Shown here in pieces: positions 8,302 to 17,027 of a stretch of DNA of 64,000 nucleotides. Source of the DNA: Seleniibacterium sp963677135 (GTDB lineage Bacteria; Desulfobacterota; Desulfuromonadia; Desulfuromonadales; Geopsychrobacteraceae); NCBI GenBank assembly GCA_963677135.2, contig CAXXLS010000005.1, positions 176,547-240,546 on the forward strand, in the 5' to 3' direction. Each line of letters opens with the position of its first letter. Positions within the stretch are counted from its first letter, which is position 1. A program made the translations under genes and the position numbers. The notes beneath the pieces were generated by a model. It ran no database searches and was not told the DNA's origin. It was given only the letters and a program-made list of their open reading frames with translations.

Positions 8302-9268
8302 ATGGTTCCCAGACAACATACCCTTGACACGCCATACCTGGTCGGATCGGTTCACTGCTACAGCCTCGACATCAATGGTGAACTCGTCCTGTTTGACAGC
8401 GGCCCGCCGCTGGAGGAGGCAAAGCATGACCTGCAGAAACACCTCCCCCTTGAGCGGCTGAAACATGTCATCATCACCCACTGCCATGTCGAACACTACG
8501 GACTGGCCGACTGGCTGCAAAAAAAAACTGCCGCCACCGTTTATCTGCCTTATCGCGACCATCTCAGAATCAGCCGGCACCGGGAAAATCTTGAGCGTAT
8601 CCTGCAGATGCTGCGTAAGGCAGGCTTCTCCGAGGACTTCCTCGATCGCTTCCGGAAAGAGATCGACACTCCCGGACTGATTTATCCGACCCCGCCGGAA
8701 AACTATAAAATCATCGAGGCCGGCCTCTCCCGGGCAGCTGGGGATCGACGTTGTTCCCTGCCCGGGACATTCCCAGAGCGACCTCGCCCTGTGCCGGGAC
8801 AACTGGGCGGTGACCGGCGATATCATGCTGCGCAACATTTTCCAGACGCCCCTGCTGGAATGGGATTTTCATACCGACGACCGCTTCAGAAACTATGACG
8901 CCTACTGCCAGAGCCTGCCCAACATGGCCTCCCTGCGGGGGAAAGTGATCCTGCCGGGACATCGCGTCACCATCGACAGCGTCGACAGCAGCCTGTTGTT
9001 CTACCTGAACAAGCTCCTCGACCGGGCGGAACTGCTCGTCGAATTTCCGGAAGAGACGCCGACGGCGCAGATCCTTGAAAAGGTCCTCGGAATCAATCCC
9101 GATTTTGCCTTTGTCAGCTACGCCAAGGCGTCGGAAATTATCTTTCTCAGGGACTTCCTGGCCGCACCTGAGAAACTGCGTCAGGCGACGGACCGGATCG
9201 GCCTGTTCCCCTTCATCGCCGACAAGTTTCATCGGATCTGCGGTGAGATGAACCGGAAGGCCTGCTGA
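8302..9268 (+). pseudogene. MBL-fold metallo-hydrolase (copy 2), frameshifted
   Basis: This is a paralogue of the gene at 5621, with the same start (M-P-QHT-DTPY-VG-VHCYS), the same core and the same C-terminal end, but it is split over two frames. Frame one runs from ATG 8302 to about 8734; similarity then continues in the next frame (QLGIDVVPCPGHSQSD...) to 9268. Dropping one G from the GGG at 8732-8734 restores a full-length protein. It is therefore a recent pseudogene or a sequencing error. The metal motif reads THCHVEH, with Glu in place of the usual Asp ligand, so the copy may already have been altered in activity. Confidence 0.75.
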
Positions 9269-9338
9269 ACGCCCTCAACCTCAAACACGGGCGACAACCC
9301 GCAGTCACCGATTGGGCAGGGCCCCGTTACCCAGCAAC

Positions 9339-9374
9339 AAAAGCGCCCTGAAAATCTCTTTTCAGGGCGCTTTT
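9339..9374. terminator. Bidirectional terminator between MBL copy 2 and nrfA
   Basis: A perfect inverted repeat (AAAAGCGCCCTGAAAA / TTTTCAGGGCGCTTTT, loop TCTC) lies between convergent genes. The A-run and T-run flanking the GC stem allow termination in both directions; it closes nrfHA on the minus strand. Confidence 0.9.
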
Positions 9375-9399
9375 CAAAGCAGGGTTCCGTGACTTGCAG

Positions 9400-10905
9400 T
9401 TAGTTGCTATAGGACGTCTTGTGAACAATGTCCTCTCTGGTTTTGGGGTCATAAAGCCCCTTGCTGGAGGCCTCTTTGATCCATTCCTTACGCAAACTGT
9501 TCAGGAACGTATTTTTTTCATCGACCAGCTTGTCATATGGCAGCCCGATAACCGCCTGGGCTTTTTCCTTCGTGGAGAAGTCCGGAGCAACATAGTCGGC
9601 GGCATTGTAGTTAGCCAAAACGGTCCGCAACTTCAGACGAGCATCTTGACCTTTATTAATCGCGCTGCCAAGGGTACGCAGGACTTCTTCAGGAGCGTGA
9701 AAGAAAGCACCGTGAGCGGCGACAGAATAGTCCCAGCGCCATTGACCGTGGCGGATATCCATCAATGCCGGTTTCATTTCTTCCTCCGTCGCCCCAAGCT
9801 CCCAGGCTTTTGCTGCTTCAAGGTGCGCCTTGCCAAGAACATCCATAGCCAGCTTGGACAGTTCGTTTTTGCGCTCAAGTTTTCTTTCAACAGTTGCGCG
9901 GAATTCTTCCTCCGTACCACTGTGGCAGTTCAGGCAGGTGTTGGCGATATCATTCAGCGGGCTGCCGACCTGGTGGTTTGAATACTTGACTCCACCTTCA
10001 CGCACATAAGGCATATGGCAGTCGGCGCAGGCCAGGTTGTTTTTACCGTGAACACCGGTCTTGAAGGTTTCATAACCTGGATGCTGCGCCTTAAGCATCG
10101 GAGTCTTGCTCAGTTTATGAGTCCAGTCGACGAAATCGATATTGTCATAGTACTCTTCCATCGCCTCGGCTGACAGCCCATTATCCCAAGGGAAGGTGAC
10201 AACCATGGCTTTTTTCTCAGCACCATCCGGATCGGTCCAGGGCGTCGCTTTGAAATAGTATTCGGAGTGGCACTGGGCACAGACCAGAGTCCGCATATCC
10301 TGATGGGTCGCGTCCGCAAACGGCTCGCTGCCTTCTGCGTCAAGGGCACGCTTCAGGTAATCACGGGTCACGGTCAGCTTCATGGTCTCATTATCATGAC
10401 AGTCAGCACAGCCGATGCTGTTGACAATTTCTCCGCCCCAGCGCGCCCACTTGCCGGTAAAAAAGTCATTCTCGCCCCGTTCCTCAATCAGGCGGGGAAC
10501 ATCAGGAGACTTGCAGGTCCAGCAGGCCGTCGGCATCGGCCCGGTTTGCTGGTCAACAGGACCTCCGGTGCGTAATGTGTTGATGTTATCCTCCAGAGCG
10601 TAATAATGACCGCGCGGTTTATTATAGTCCTTGGAAAATCCATAGCCGGCCCACATGACCACCAGGGCCGGATCATCCTTCAGAATGTCGGCAATTTCAT
10701 CGCTCTTCCTGGTTTGAGTGTACGAATCGTACTGCCGGGGAAAATACTTGCCCCACTCGGCGCTTTTTGATTCAAAGGCTTTGATCTGGGGCGTTGAATT
10801 GATAACCTGCTGCTCCGCCTTGTTCTCCTTGATGGAAACGATCAACAGAATCAGTGGGACCATAATACAAATGGACAGAACGGTAATAAGGGTCGATTTT
10901 TTCAT
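9400..10905 (-). CDS. nrfA: Cytochrome c552 ammonia-forming nitrite reductase
   Basis: A 501-residue pentahaem enzyme that reduces nitrite to ammonium with six electrons in the periplasm. The N-terminus is a signal or anchor helix (residues 5-25). The catalytic haem motif is the diagnostic CWTCK (128-132, lysine-ligated); four CxxCH motifs follow at 166-170, 209-213, 293-297 and 324-328. Active-site residues expected in NrfA are visible: Arg112 (NTLRTGG), Tyr216 (SEYYF) and His275 in KAQHPGYE, which also carries the calcium-site Gln. It follows nrfH by 15 bases, the normal NrfH-NrfA quinol-to-nitrite pair. Confidence 0.98.
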   Translation of the reverse strand: MKKSTLITVLSICIMVPLILLIVSIKENKAEQQVINSTPQIKAFESKSAEWGKYFPRQYDSYTQTRKSDEIADILKDDPALVVMWAGYGFSKDYNKPRGHYYALEDNINTLRTGGPVDQQTGPMPTACWTCKSPDVPRLIEERGENDFFTGKWARWGGEIVNSIGCADCHDNETMKLTVTRDYLKRALDAEGSEPFADATHQDMRTLVCAQCHSEYYFKATPWTDPDGAEKKAMVVTFPWDNGLSAEAMEEYYDNIDFVDWTHKLSKTPMLKAQHPGYETFKTGVHGKNNLACADCHMPYVREGGVKYSNHQVGSPLNDIANTCLNCHSGTEEEFRATVERKLERKNELSKLAMDVLGKAHLEAAKAWELGATEEEMKPALMDIRHGQWRWDYSVAAHGAFFHAPEEVLRTLGSAINKGQDARLKLRTVLANYNAADYVAPDFSTKEKAQAVIGLPYDKLVDEKNTFLNSLRKEWIKEASSKGLYDPKTREDIVHKTSYSN

Positions 10906-10920
10906 GATTTCCTCTCCAGT

Positions 10921-11442
10921 TTAAAATGCCTGCAGTTCTTTAACACCAAGATTGTTCTGCGTTGTCGTAAGGTTTCGAGTGGTCCCGTGCGGGACTTCGC
11001 GATGACAGTCCCAACAGCGTCGTCCCATCTGGACATGGCTGTCATTCCGGCTGTACAGCTTGCTGTTATCCAGCATCTGTGACACCACGCTCTCGTGGCA
11101 GGAGATGCAGTTATCCTGGATGCGAGTCGCAGCGCTGGCACTGGCCCTGAGATTGTAGCCATAATCGCCAAAGGTCATGGCCATCGAGTGGTTGTAGCCA
11201 TCTTTCGCTTTGGCCAACATTTTATTCACGAAAGAATCGCGTGGCAGATGGCAATCCACACAACTGGCCCGATCACGATGGGAGCTGTGCTGCCAGGTAG
11301 CATAATGGGTGTTCATCGTGTGGCAGTTGATACAGACTTTCGGGTCACTGGACAGATAGGACAGTGCCTTGGATTCGTGAACCACGTAGCCAAACAGTCC
11401 GAGTACGATCAGAACACAGCAGCTTGCGAGGTATTTCATCAT
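10921..11442 (-). CDS. nrfH: NrfH, NapC/NirT-type tetrahaem quinol dehydrogenase
   Basis: A 173-residue membrane-anchored cytochrome that oxidises menaquinol and feeds NrfA. One N-terminal helix (about residues 4-22) is followed by four CxxCH motifs at 37-41, 61-65, 112-116 and 143-147. The family hallmark, a Met soon after the first motif (CINCHTM), is present. The start chosen is the first of two consecutive ATG codons (11442), with GGAG about nine bases upstream; a start at 11466 would add eight residues ahead of the anchor. It is the first gene of nrfHA and lies about 150 bases from a sigma-54 promoter motif. Confidence 0.95.
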   Translation of the reverse strand: MMKYLASCCVLIVLGLFGYVVHESKALSYLSSDPKVCINCHTMNTHYATWQHSSHRDRASCVDCHLPRDSFVNKMLAKAKDGYNHSMAMTFGDYGYNLRASASAATRIQDNCISCHESVVSQMLDNSKLYSRNDSHVQMGRRCWDCHREVPHGTTRNLTTTQNNLGVKELQAF

Positions 11443-11492
11443 GTTTCCAGTCTCCGTATACGGCAATTTAATTGATGGGTCCCTTTAACCGA

Positions 11493-11513
11493 CTGGCACC
11501 TGAGCCCTGCCAG
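11493..11513. promoter_or_regulatory. Inverted repeat in the nrfH leader
   Basis: CTGGCA and TGCCAG, separated by nine bases, form a dyad within the long untranslated leader of nrfH, between the sigma-54 motif and the start codon. It may be a protein site or an RNA hairpin. No T-run follows on either strand, so it is not a terminator. Confidence 0.35.
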
Positions 11514-11592
11514 TGTTCCGTACCTATCCAATCCACAGAAGCATCACCTCCCTTTGTCATCCAACGGGATTCCTCGTGGTTGCCCTTCTGTT

Positions 11593-11608
11593 AGCAAACC
11601 GCATACCA
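11593..11608 (-). promoter_or_regulatory. Sigma-54 promoter for nrfHA
   Basis: The minus strand reads TGGTATGCGGTTTGCT, matching the sigma-54 consensus TGGCACG-N4-TTGCW at 10 of 12 defined positions, with the obligatory GG and GC exactly ten bases apart. Transcription would begin near 11582 and leave a leader of about 140 bases before nrfH. The neighbouring gene encodes a sigma-54 activator, and its likely binding sites lie just upstream, which strengthens the call. Confidence 0.75.
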
Positions 11609-11660
11609 AAAAGTTTTATCTAAAATTTTCATATAGTTATAATTTTCCCGATCTCCCGGC

Positions 11661-11710
11661 GTTACCTCTCGGTAGCTTTTCCCCGCAAAGCCGTGTTACC
11701 ATTCGGTAGC
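11661..11710. promoter_or_regulatory. Two 16-bp dyad repeats, likely sigma-54 activator sites
   Basis: GTTACCTCTCGGTAGC (11661-11676) and GTTACCATTCGGTAGC (11695-11710) are direct repeats 34 bases apart (about three helical turns), differing at only three central bases. Each is a dyad, with GTTACC mirrored by GGTAGC. They lie about 53-102 bases upstream of the nrfHA sigma-54 motif, the normal place for enhancer-binding activators, and about 40 bases before the regulator's own start codon, so autoregulation is also possible. Confidence 0.65.
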
Positions 11711-11750
11711 ATCCGGCAAAACACCTGTTTTGAGGACGGAGACCTTGGCT

Positions 11751-14642
11751 ATGCAGCTGAAGACAAAATTTATCCTGTTCATCGGCCTGATCGTGTCACT
11801 GTCATATGGTGTCACCTTCTACCGGACAGCAAGTTTCCAGGAGGAACTGGTTGTTGAGCAAGCCACCATGCAGGCCAAGATGCTGTTTCATCAGATCCGC
11901 CTGACCCGGCAGTGGATCGCCGATCATAACGGCCTGTTCCTGGTAAAAGAACCCGGGGTCGAAGCCAACCCGTTTCTCGAGAACAGCGAGATTCAGGATC
12001 AGCAGGGAAACTGGCTGGTCAGGCGCAACCCGGCCATGGTCACCCGTGAACTGTCCCTCTATGCCGCCAAAGAAGGGATGGGTCAGTTCAATGTCACCAG
12101 CCTGAAACCGGTCAATCCCCTCAATGCCCCCGATGAATTTGAAAGACGCACCCTGCATGAATTTGAAAACGGCAAACCAGAAGCCGTTGAAATTGAAAAG
12201 ATCTCCGGCAGTTATCGTTTGCGTTACATGGCCCCTTTGCCGGTCGATGAGCGCTGCCTGATGTGCCACGGCAAGCAGGGTTATCAGATTGGCGATATCC
12301 GCGGAGGGATGAACGTCACTATTCCCATGGACTGGGCCTATGCCGAGATCAGGAGCAACAACAGGCTGCTGTTGAACATTGCCCTGGCAACAATCGTCCT
12401 GGTGTCAGTGAGCATCTTTTTTCTATTCAACAAGCTGGTCGGGCAACGACTCAACAGGCTGGCAACGGCCATGGACCGCTACCCGGAGCATCCCTTTGAG
12501 CATGATCCGAAACAAAGCCACCAGGCAGATGAGATCGGTATTCTGGACCACCACTTTCATGATCTGTGTGAGCGCCTTGAAACCTCCCAGCAGGAGCTCG
12601 ACAAAACCCGTGAACAGGTTTTCCAGAATGAAAAGCTCGCCGCCCTGGGGCGAATGGTTGCCGGCATCTCCCACGAAATCAACAATCCCCTGGGAGGCAT
12701 GCAGAACTGCCTGCAGATCCTCAAGAAAAATCCGGATAAGCCTGAAATGTTGGCGCGCTATCTCACCTTGCTGAGCCAGGGAGTCGACCGGATCAAGAAC
12801 ACTGTTCAGCAACTGCTCAACATCGGTCGCAGGGAGCCCCTGGAAATTCGCAAGGAGGATATTGACCGGATCCTTCGCGACTGTGTCGAACTCTCCTGCA
12901 TGGGCCACCGCAACATCACCGTCACCTTCGACCTGAAAGTCGGCAGGGAGATCACCACCGGGATCGAGGCCCTGAAGCAGGTGATTCTCAACCTGGCCGG
13001 CAATGCCGTCCAGGCGATCGGCCCCGGCCCGGGAGAGGTCAAGGTCAGCAGCAGGCTCCGCAACCATACCCTGCAGATCCGCATCAGTGACAACGGTCCC
13101 GGAATCCCGGCGGCGAACCTGGACAAGATCTTCGAGCCTTTTTTCACCACCAAGGAGGTCGGCGACGGGACCGGCCTGGGCCTGTCGGTGTCTCACTCCC
13201 TGGTCAAACAGCTTGACGGCGATCTGCGGGCCTCCAACAATCCGGGTGGCGGTGCCTGTTTCATGATCGATATCCCCCCTCTCCAATCCATCCGAGGCAA
13301 GCCAATGAAGGAACGTATCCTGGTCGTAGAAGACGATGACATCATGCGCATTACCGTCTCCGATCACCTTGGCAGCTTTGCCTGGCAGGTCGATGAAGCG
13401 ACAACCGGCAAGGAGGCCCTGGAGCTGGTCAGGAAAAATGACTATGACCTCGTCGTATCCGACATCCGCATGCCGGGTATGGATGGCGAACAACTGCTGA
13501 CCAGCGTCAAACAGATGAGCCCGGCCACCGAAGTCATCATGATGACCGCCCACGGCAGCACCGACCATGCCGTCACCTGCCTTAAAAAAGGGGCTGCCGA
13601 CTACATCCTCAAGCCCTTTGACCTGGATGACCTGACCTGCCGGATTGAACGGATCATCGGCATCAGGAAAATCAAGGCCCGGTGCGCATCCCTGGAAAGC
13701 GGCGCCGGCAGACGTCACCCGCTGATCGGCACCAGCGTTGCCATGCAACAGGTCCTGGGGCTTATCAGCCAGGTCGCCCCCACCGACGCGACCGTCCTCA
13801 TTCAAGGGGAGAGCGGTACCGGAAAGGAACTGGTGGCCGCCGCCATTCACCATGAAAGCCAGCGGGTCAACAAACCCTACATTCGGGTCAACTGCGCCGC
13901 AATTCCGGCGGGCCTGCTCGAATCGGAGCTGTTCGGCCATGAGAAAGGGGCATTTACCGGCGCGGACCGAACCCAGGAGGGCAAGTTCGAACTGGCCGAC
14001 CAGGGAACGATTCTGCTGGACGAAATCGGTGACATGCCCCCCGACCTGCAGGTCAAGCTGTTGCGCGTGCTTCAGGAACAGGAGATCGAACGGGTCGGCG
14101 GAAAACAGCCGATCCGGATCAATGTCCGGGTTCTCTGCGCAACCGCCAAGGACCTCGGCGAAGCGGTAAAAAACGGACAGTTCCGTGAAGATCTCTATTA
14201 CCGTCTCCAGGTCATTCCGATCACCGTGCCTCCCCTGCGCCAGCGCAAGGAAGATATCGCGGAATTGGCCACCTATTATCTGAAGAAATTCGGGGCTGAG
14301 CGGGGCCTGTCATTTTCCCTGTCGGAGGAAGCAGCCCAGGCCCTGGGCGCCTACGCGTACCCCGGTAATGTCAGGGAATTGCGCAACCTGATGGAGCGGC
14401 TGACCGTTCTCGCCCCGTCATCACAGATCCAGCTCTGGCACCTGCCGGCCGAACTGCGCGGTACCGCACCCGCGGAGGACGACAGTCAGGAACTGAACCT
14501 TGCAGCAGCAGTTGCCAACGCGGAAAAGCGATGTATACTCAGGGCGCTGAAAAAGACCGACGGCAACAAGACCGAAGCCGCCGACCTGCTCGGCATCAGC
14601 CGCAAAAATCTCTGGGAGAAGATGAAACTCTATGGCCTTTAA
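11751..14642 (+). CDS. c-Haem sensor histidine kinase fused to NtrC-type sigma-54 activator
   Basis: A single 963-residue chain containing a whole two-component system. TM1 lies at about 7-24. A periplasmic DUF3365/Tll0287-like sensor domain follows to about 200, with one haem c motif CLMCH (169-173), and TM2 at about 207-227. The kinase has its H-box at His308 (ISHEINNPLGG), N-box NLAGNAVQAI and G-boxes DNGPGIP and GTGLGL. A receiver domain starts at about 520 with phospho-acceptor Asp571. The AAA+ domain has Walker A GESGTGKE (686-693) and the sigma-54 loop GAFTGA (733-738). A Fis-type helix-turn-helix ends the protein. ATG 11751 has a GGAG site; the frame opens at a TTG at 11730. Kinase and regulator are usually separate genes. 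It is divergent from nrfHA, its likely target. Confidence 0.92.
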   Translation: MQLKTKFILFIGLIVSLSYGVTFYRTASFQEELVVEQATMQAKMLFHQIRLTRQWIADHNGLFLVKEPGVEANPFLENSEIQDQQGNWLVRRNPAMVTRELSLYAAKEGMGQFNVTSLKPVNPLNAPDEFERRTLHEFENGKPEAVEIEKISGSYRLRYMAPLPVDERCLMCHGKQGYQIGDIRGGMNVTIPMDWAYAEIRSNNRLLLNIALATIVLVSVSIFFLFNKLVGQRLNRLATAMDRYPEHPFEHDPKQSHQADEIGILDHHFHDLCERLETSQQELDKTREQVFQNEKLAALGRMVAGISHEINNPLGGMQNCLQILKKNPDKPEMLARYLTLLSQGVDRIKNTVQQLLNIGRREPLEIRKEDIDRILRDCVELSCMGHRNITVTFDLKVGREITTGIEALKQVILNLAGNAVQAIGPGPGEVKVSSRLRNHTLQIRISDNGPGIPAANLDKIFEPFFTTKEVGDGTGLGLSVSHSLVKQLDGDLRASNNPGGGACFMIDIPPLQSIRGKPMKERILVVEDDDIMRITVSDHLGSFAWQVDEATTGKEALELVRKNDYDLVVSDIRMPGMDGEQLLTSVKQMSPATEVIMMTAHGSTDHAVTCLKKGAADYILKPFDLDDLTCRIERIIGIRKIKARCASLESGAGRRHPLIGTSVAMQQVLGLISQVAPTDATVLIQGESGTGKELVAAAIHHESQRVNKPYIRVNCAAIPAGLLESELFGHEKGAFTGADRTQEGKFELADQGTILLDEIGDMPPDLQVKLLRVLQEQEIERVGGKQPIRINVRVLCATAKDLGEAVKNGQFREDLYYRLQVIPITVPPLRQRKEDIAELATYYLKKFGAERGLSFSLSEEAAQALGAYAYPGNVRELRNLMERLTVLAPSSQIQLWHLPAELRGTAPAEDDSQELNLAAAVANAEKRCILRALKKTDGNKTEAADLLGISRKNLWEKMKLYGL
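13294..13307 (+). promoter_or_regulatory. Internal ribosome site and ATG at the kinase/regulator junction
   Basis: At the fusion point a GAGG (13294-13297) stands seven bases before an in-frame ATG (13305-13307, Met519). The sequence from this ATG (MKERILVVEDDD) is exactly where a free-standing NtrC-type regulator would begin. A separate 445-residue regulator could thus be made from the same gene. Confidence 0.55.
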
Positions 14643-14686
14643 GCTGTTGTTACGGCCATTCAACCTGTTACCGATTCCGGATTGTC

Positions 14687-15598
14687 ATGTCACCTGTTCT
14701 TGAAATTTCCGAGCTGCGCAAACAGTATGGTTCCCTTGCCGCTGTTGACGGTATCAGCCTGAGGGTCAGCAAAGGGGAATGTTTCGGTTTGCTGGGACCC
14801 AACGGGGCCGGGAAAACCACCACCATCCGCATGCTCTACGGGTTTACCCCGCGCGACAGCGGCACCCTGAAACTGTTCGGGCTGGATATCGACGAGCACA
14901 TTCGCGACATCAAATCCCGGGTCGGCATCTGCCAGCAGGAAGACTCTCTCGATCCGGACCTGAACCTGCGCGAAAATCTCATCGGCTTCGCCCGCTACTT
15001 TTCGATTTCCCGCAAGGAAGCCCAGCGCCGGGCCGACGAACTGCTCGCGTTCTTCTCCCTGGAAAACCGGGCCAAAGACAATGTCCGGATTCTGTCAGGG
15101 GGGCTCAAGCGCAGACTGATGCTGGCCCGCGCCCTGATCAACAACCCTGAACTGATCATTCTCGACGAACCAACCACCGGCCTGGACCCCCAGAGCCGCC
15201 AGTTGCTCTGGGAGAAACTCGCCCAGCTCAAACAGCAGGGACTGACCATCCTCCTCACCACCCATTACATGGAAGAGGCCGAGCGGCTCTGCGACCGGCT
15301 GGTGATCGTCGATCACGGCCGTATTCTTATCGAAGGGCACCCCGGGCAACTGATCAGGCAGGAAATCGGCCGCGATGTTCTGGAAATCAGCGATCCTGAC
15401 GAACAGATTCGCGAATTTCTGCACCGCCGGCAGGCTCGGGTGGAAGATCTCGACAAGCGCCTCCTCGTCTATCTCGACAACGGCAGCGAGCTGTTCCTGG
15501 AACTGACCCGGGATATCCGCAGTGAAGGCTGTACCCTGCGGCCCGCATCCCTTGAAGACCTGTTTCTCAAACTGACCGGACGGGAGTTGCGAGAATGA
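14687..15598 (+). CDS. ABC-2 type exporter ATP-binding protein
   Basis: A 303-residue ATPase of the NodI/CcmA/DrrA class. Motifs are Walker A GPNGAGKTT, Q-loop region GICQQED, signature LSGGLKRRL and Walker B LIILDEPTTGLDP, followed by the H-loop TTHYMEEAE. The C-terminal 80 residues form the extra domain common in this class. The ATG at 14687 gives normal length; the reading from 14531 overlaps the upstream regulator gene and is rejected. It overlaps the permease gene by four bases (ATGA), so both are translated together. Substrate unknown. Confidence 0.93.
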   Translation: MSPVLEISELRKQYGSLAAVDGISLRVSKGECFGLLGPNGAGKTTTIRMLYGFTPRDSGTLKLFGLDIDEHIRDIKSRVGICQQEDSLDPDLNLRENLIGFARYFSISRKEAQRRADELLAFFSLENRAKDNVRILSGGLKRRLMLARALINNPELIILDEPTTGLDPQSRQLLWEKLAQLKQQGLTILLTTHYMEEAERLCDRLVIVDHGRILIEGHPGQLIRQEIGRDVLEISDPDEQIREFLHRRQARVEDLDKRLLVYLDNGSELFLELTRDIRSEGCTLRPASLEDLFLKLTGRELRE

Positions 15599-16386
15599 TC
15601 TGGCCCAAACCGACACAATTCAGCCGCCGCACCTTCCGGGTCTGGCAGCGCAACTTTGACGTCTATCGTCAGAACTGGAAGGTCTCCTTTATTCCCCCTT
15701 TGATGGAGCCGGTCTTCTACATCCTCGCCTTTGGGGTCGGCCTGTCCGTCATGGTCGGGGAATTCGAGGTCCAGGGGCAGACCGTCGGCTACACCCGGTT
15801 CATCGCCCCGGCCCTGGTTGCGGTCGCCATCATGTACAACTCGTTCTTCGAAACAACCTACAATTCCTTCGTCCGCATGTACTATCAGAAAACCTTCGAT
15901 GCGCTGCTGGCGACCCCTCTGAACCTCGAAGAGATCATTTTGGGGGAAATTCTCTGGGCGGCCACCAAGGCGCTCATCGCCTCGACCCTGATGGCGGTCA
16001 TGCTCACCCTGTTCGGGCTGCTTTCCTATCCGGGAGCGCTACTGTTACCGGTACTTGCGGTACTGGGCGGGCTGTTCTTCGCCTCCCTGGGAATGATCTG
16101 CACGGCCCTGATCCCGACCATCGACCTGTTCAACCTGCCGATCTTCCTCGGTATCACCCCCATGTTCCTGTTCAGCGGCACCTTCTTCCCCCTCCAGAAC
16201 CTGCCCGGCTGGGCGCAAGGTATCGCCTGGTTCCTGCCCCTGACCCACCTGGTCAACCTGGTGCGCAGTTGCACCCTTCACATGTGGACGGCAAATTTGT
16301 GGTGGAGCGTGCTTTACCTGGGGATCGCGGCGCTGATTCTGCTGCCGCTGGCGATTGCGCTGATGGTGCGAAGGATTATCAAATAG
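15595..16386 (+). CDS. ABC-2 type exporter permease
   Basis: A 263-residue membrane protein with about six hydrophobic segments, resembling NodJ-type ABC-2 permeases. The conserved region FLFSGTFFPLQNLPGWAQ near residue 190 is typical of the family. It forms a transporter with the ATPase encoded just upstream, with overlapping stop and start codons. Its 3' end abuts the first block of 460-bp repeats. The exported compound is not evident. Confidence 0.92.
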   Translation: MIWPKPTQFSRRTFRVWQRNFDVYRQNWKVSFIPPLMEPVFYILAFGVGLSVMVGEFEVQGQTVGYTRFIAPALVAVAIMYNSFFETTYNSFVRMYYQKTFDALLATPLNLEEIILGEILWAATKALIASTLMAVMLTLFGLLSYPGALLLPVLAVLGGLFFASLGMICTALIPTIDLFNLPIFLGITPMFLFSGTFFPLQNLPGWAQGIAWFLPLTHLVNLVRSCTLHMWTANLWWSVLYLGIAALILLPLAIALMVRRIIK

Positions 16387-16460
16387 GTTTTTTTGCGCCG
16401 ATCTCGTTCATACAGACACCCTGGGGAGTGGTAGGGGTGCCGGATAAATTGGAAGACGTC

Positions 16461-16990
16461 AGCGGGGGCGTGACCCCGCGGTCTTGTCTTTGATTGTGTC
16501 TGTTTAAACCTTAAAGTAAAGCTACATCAGGGTCGGCGGGTCTCGGCCCGCCAGCCGACTCCCTTTTCTTTGGTCGCAAAGAAAAGGGAGGAAAAGAAAC
16601 TCTTTAAGGTCAAACACACTGACGACAACTGAGTCCGTCTGCGAATTATTGCTGTCGCCAGCACATGACAACCCGCCCGGATGCTGACGCCTCAACGGGC
16701 AGAATCGCAAAGCCGCTGCGCGGCTTGAAGATCACAGATCATTTATCAAAATGCCTACGGCATTTTTGCGGTTCTGGCCATGAGCTGAGCCTGCTCAGCG
16801 TGGGCCGGGTCGTTGCCAGCCTGAATGCTCCCTACTGGGAATTGCTGATCGTCATCCGGACATGTAAAAGAGGGCGTTTTGTGCTTACTATTTGTCGCCC
16901 GCCTGGGACAAATAGTAAGGCGCCGGGCGGGGGCGCGTCCCCGCGGTCTTGTCTTTGACTGTTTCTGTTAAAACCTTAAGGCAAGATCAA
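16461..16990. repeat. 460-bp hairpin repeat, locus A (one full unit plus a partial)
   Basis: The 641-base gap between the convergent ABC permease and nikR is mostly this repeat. A partial 3' end (about 16461-16508) is followed by one full unit at 16509-16973, counted from one CCTTAAAG-type landmark to the next; a short remnant continues to about 16990. The unit carries the X version of the first two stem-loops (GGCGGG/CCCGCC, and CTCCCTTTTCTTTG paired with its exact complement). The middle module reads ATCACAGATCATTTATC instead of the form seen in most other copies. Copies at 21.5 and 60-61.6 kb are closely similar. Confidence 0.93.
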
Positions 16991-17027
16991 GATCGGCGTA
17001 TCCCCACTTGGGGATGTGGTAAACACA

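Noticed and set aside
11493..11513. CTGGCA-N9-TGCCAG considered as a sigma-54 promoter
   Set aside because: GG to GC spacing is 12, not 10, on both strands; the motif at 11593-11608 fits better.
12423..13940. 505-residue minus-strand frame opposite the kinase-regulator gene
   Set aside because: It lies wholly inside a recognised gene on the other strand and shows no domain.
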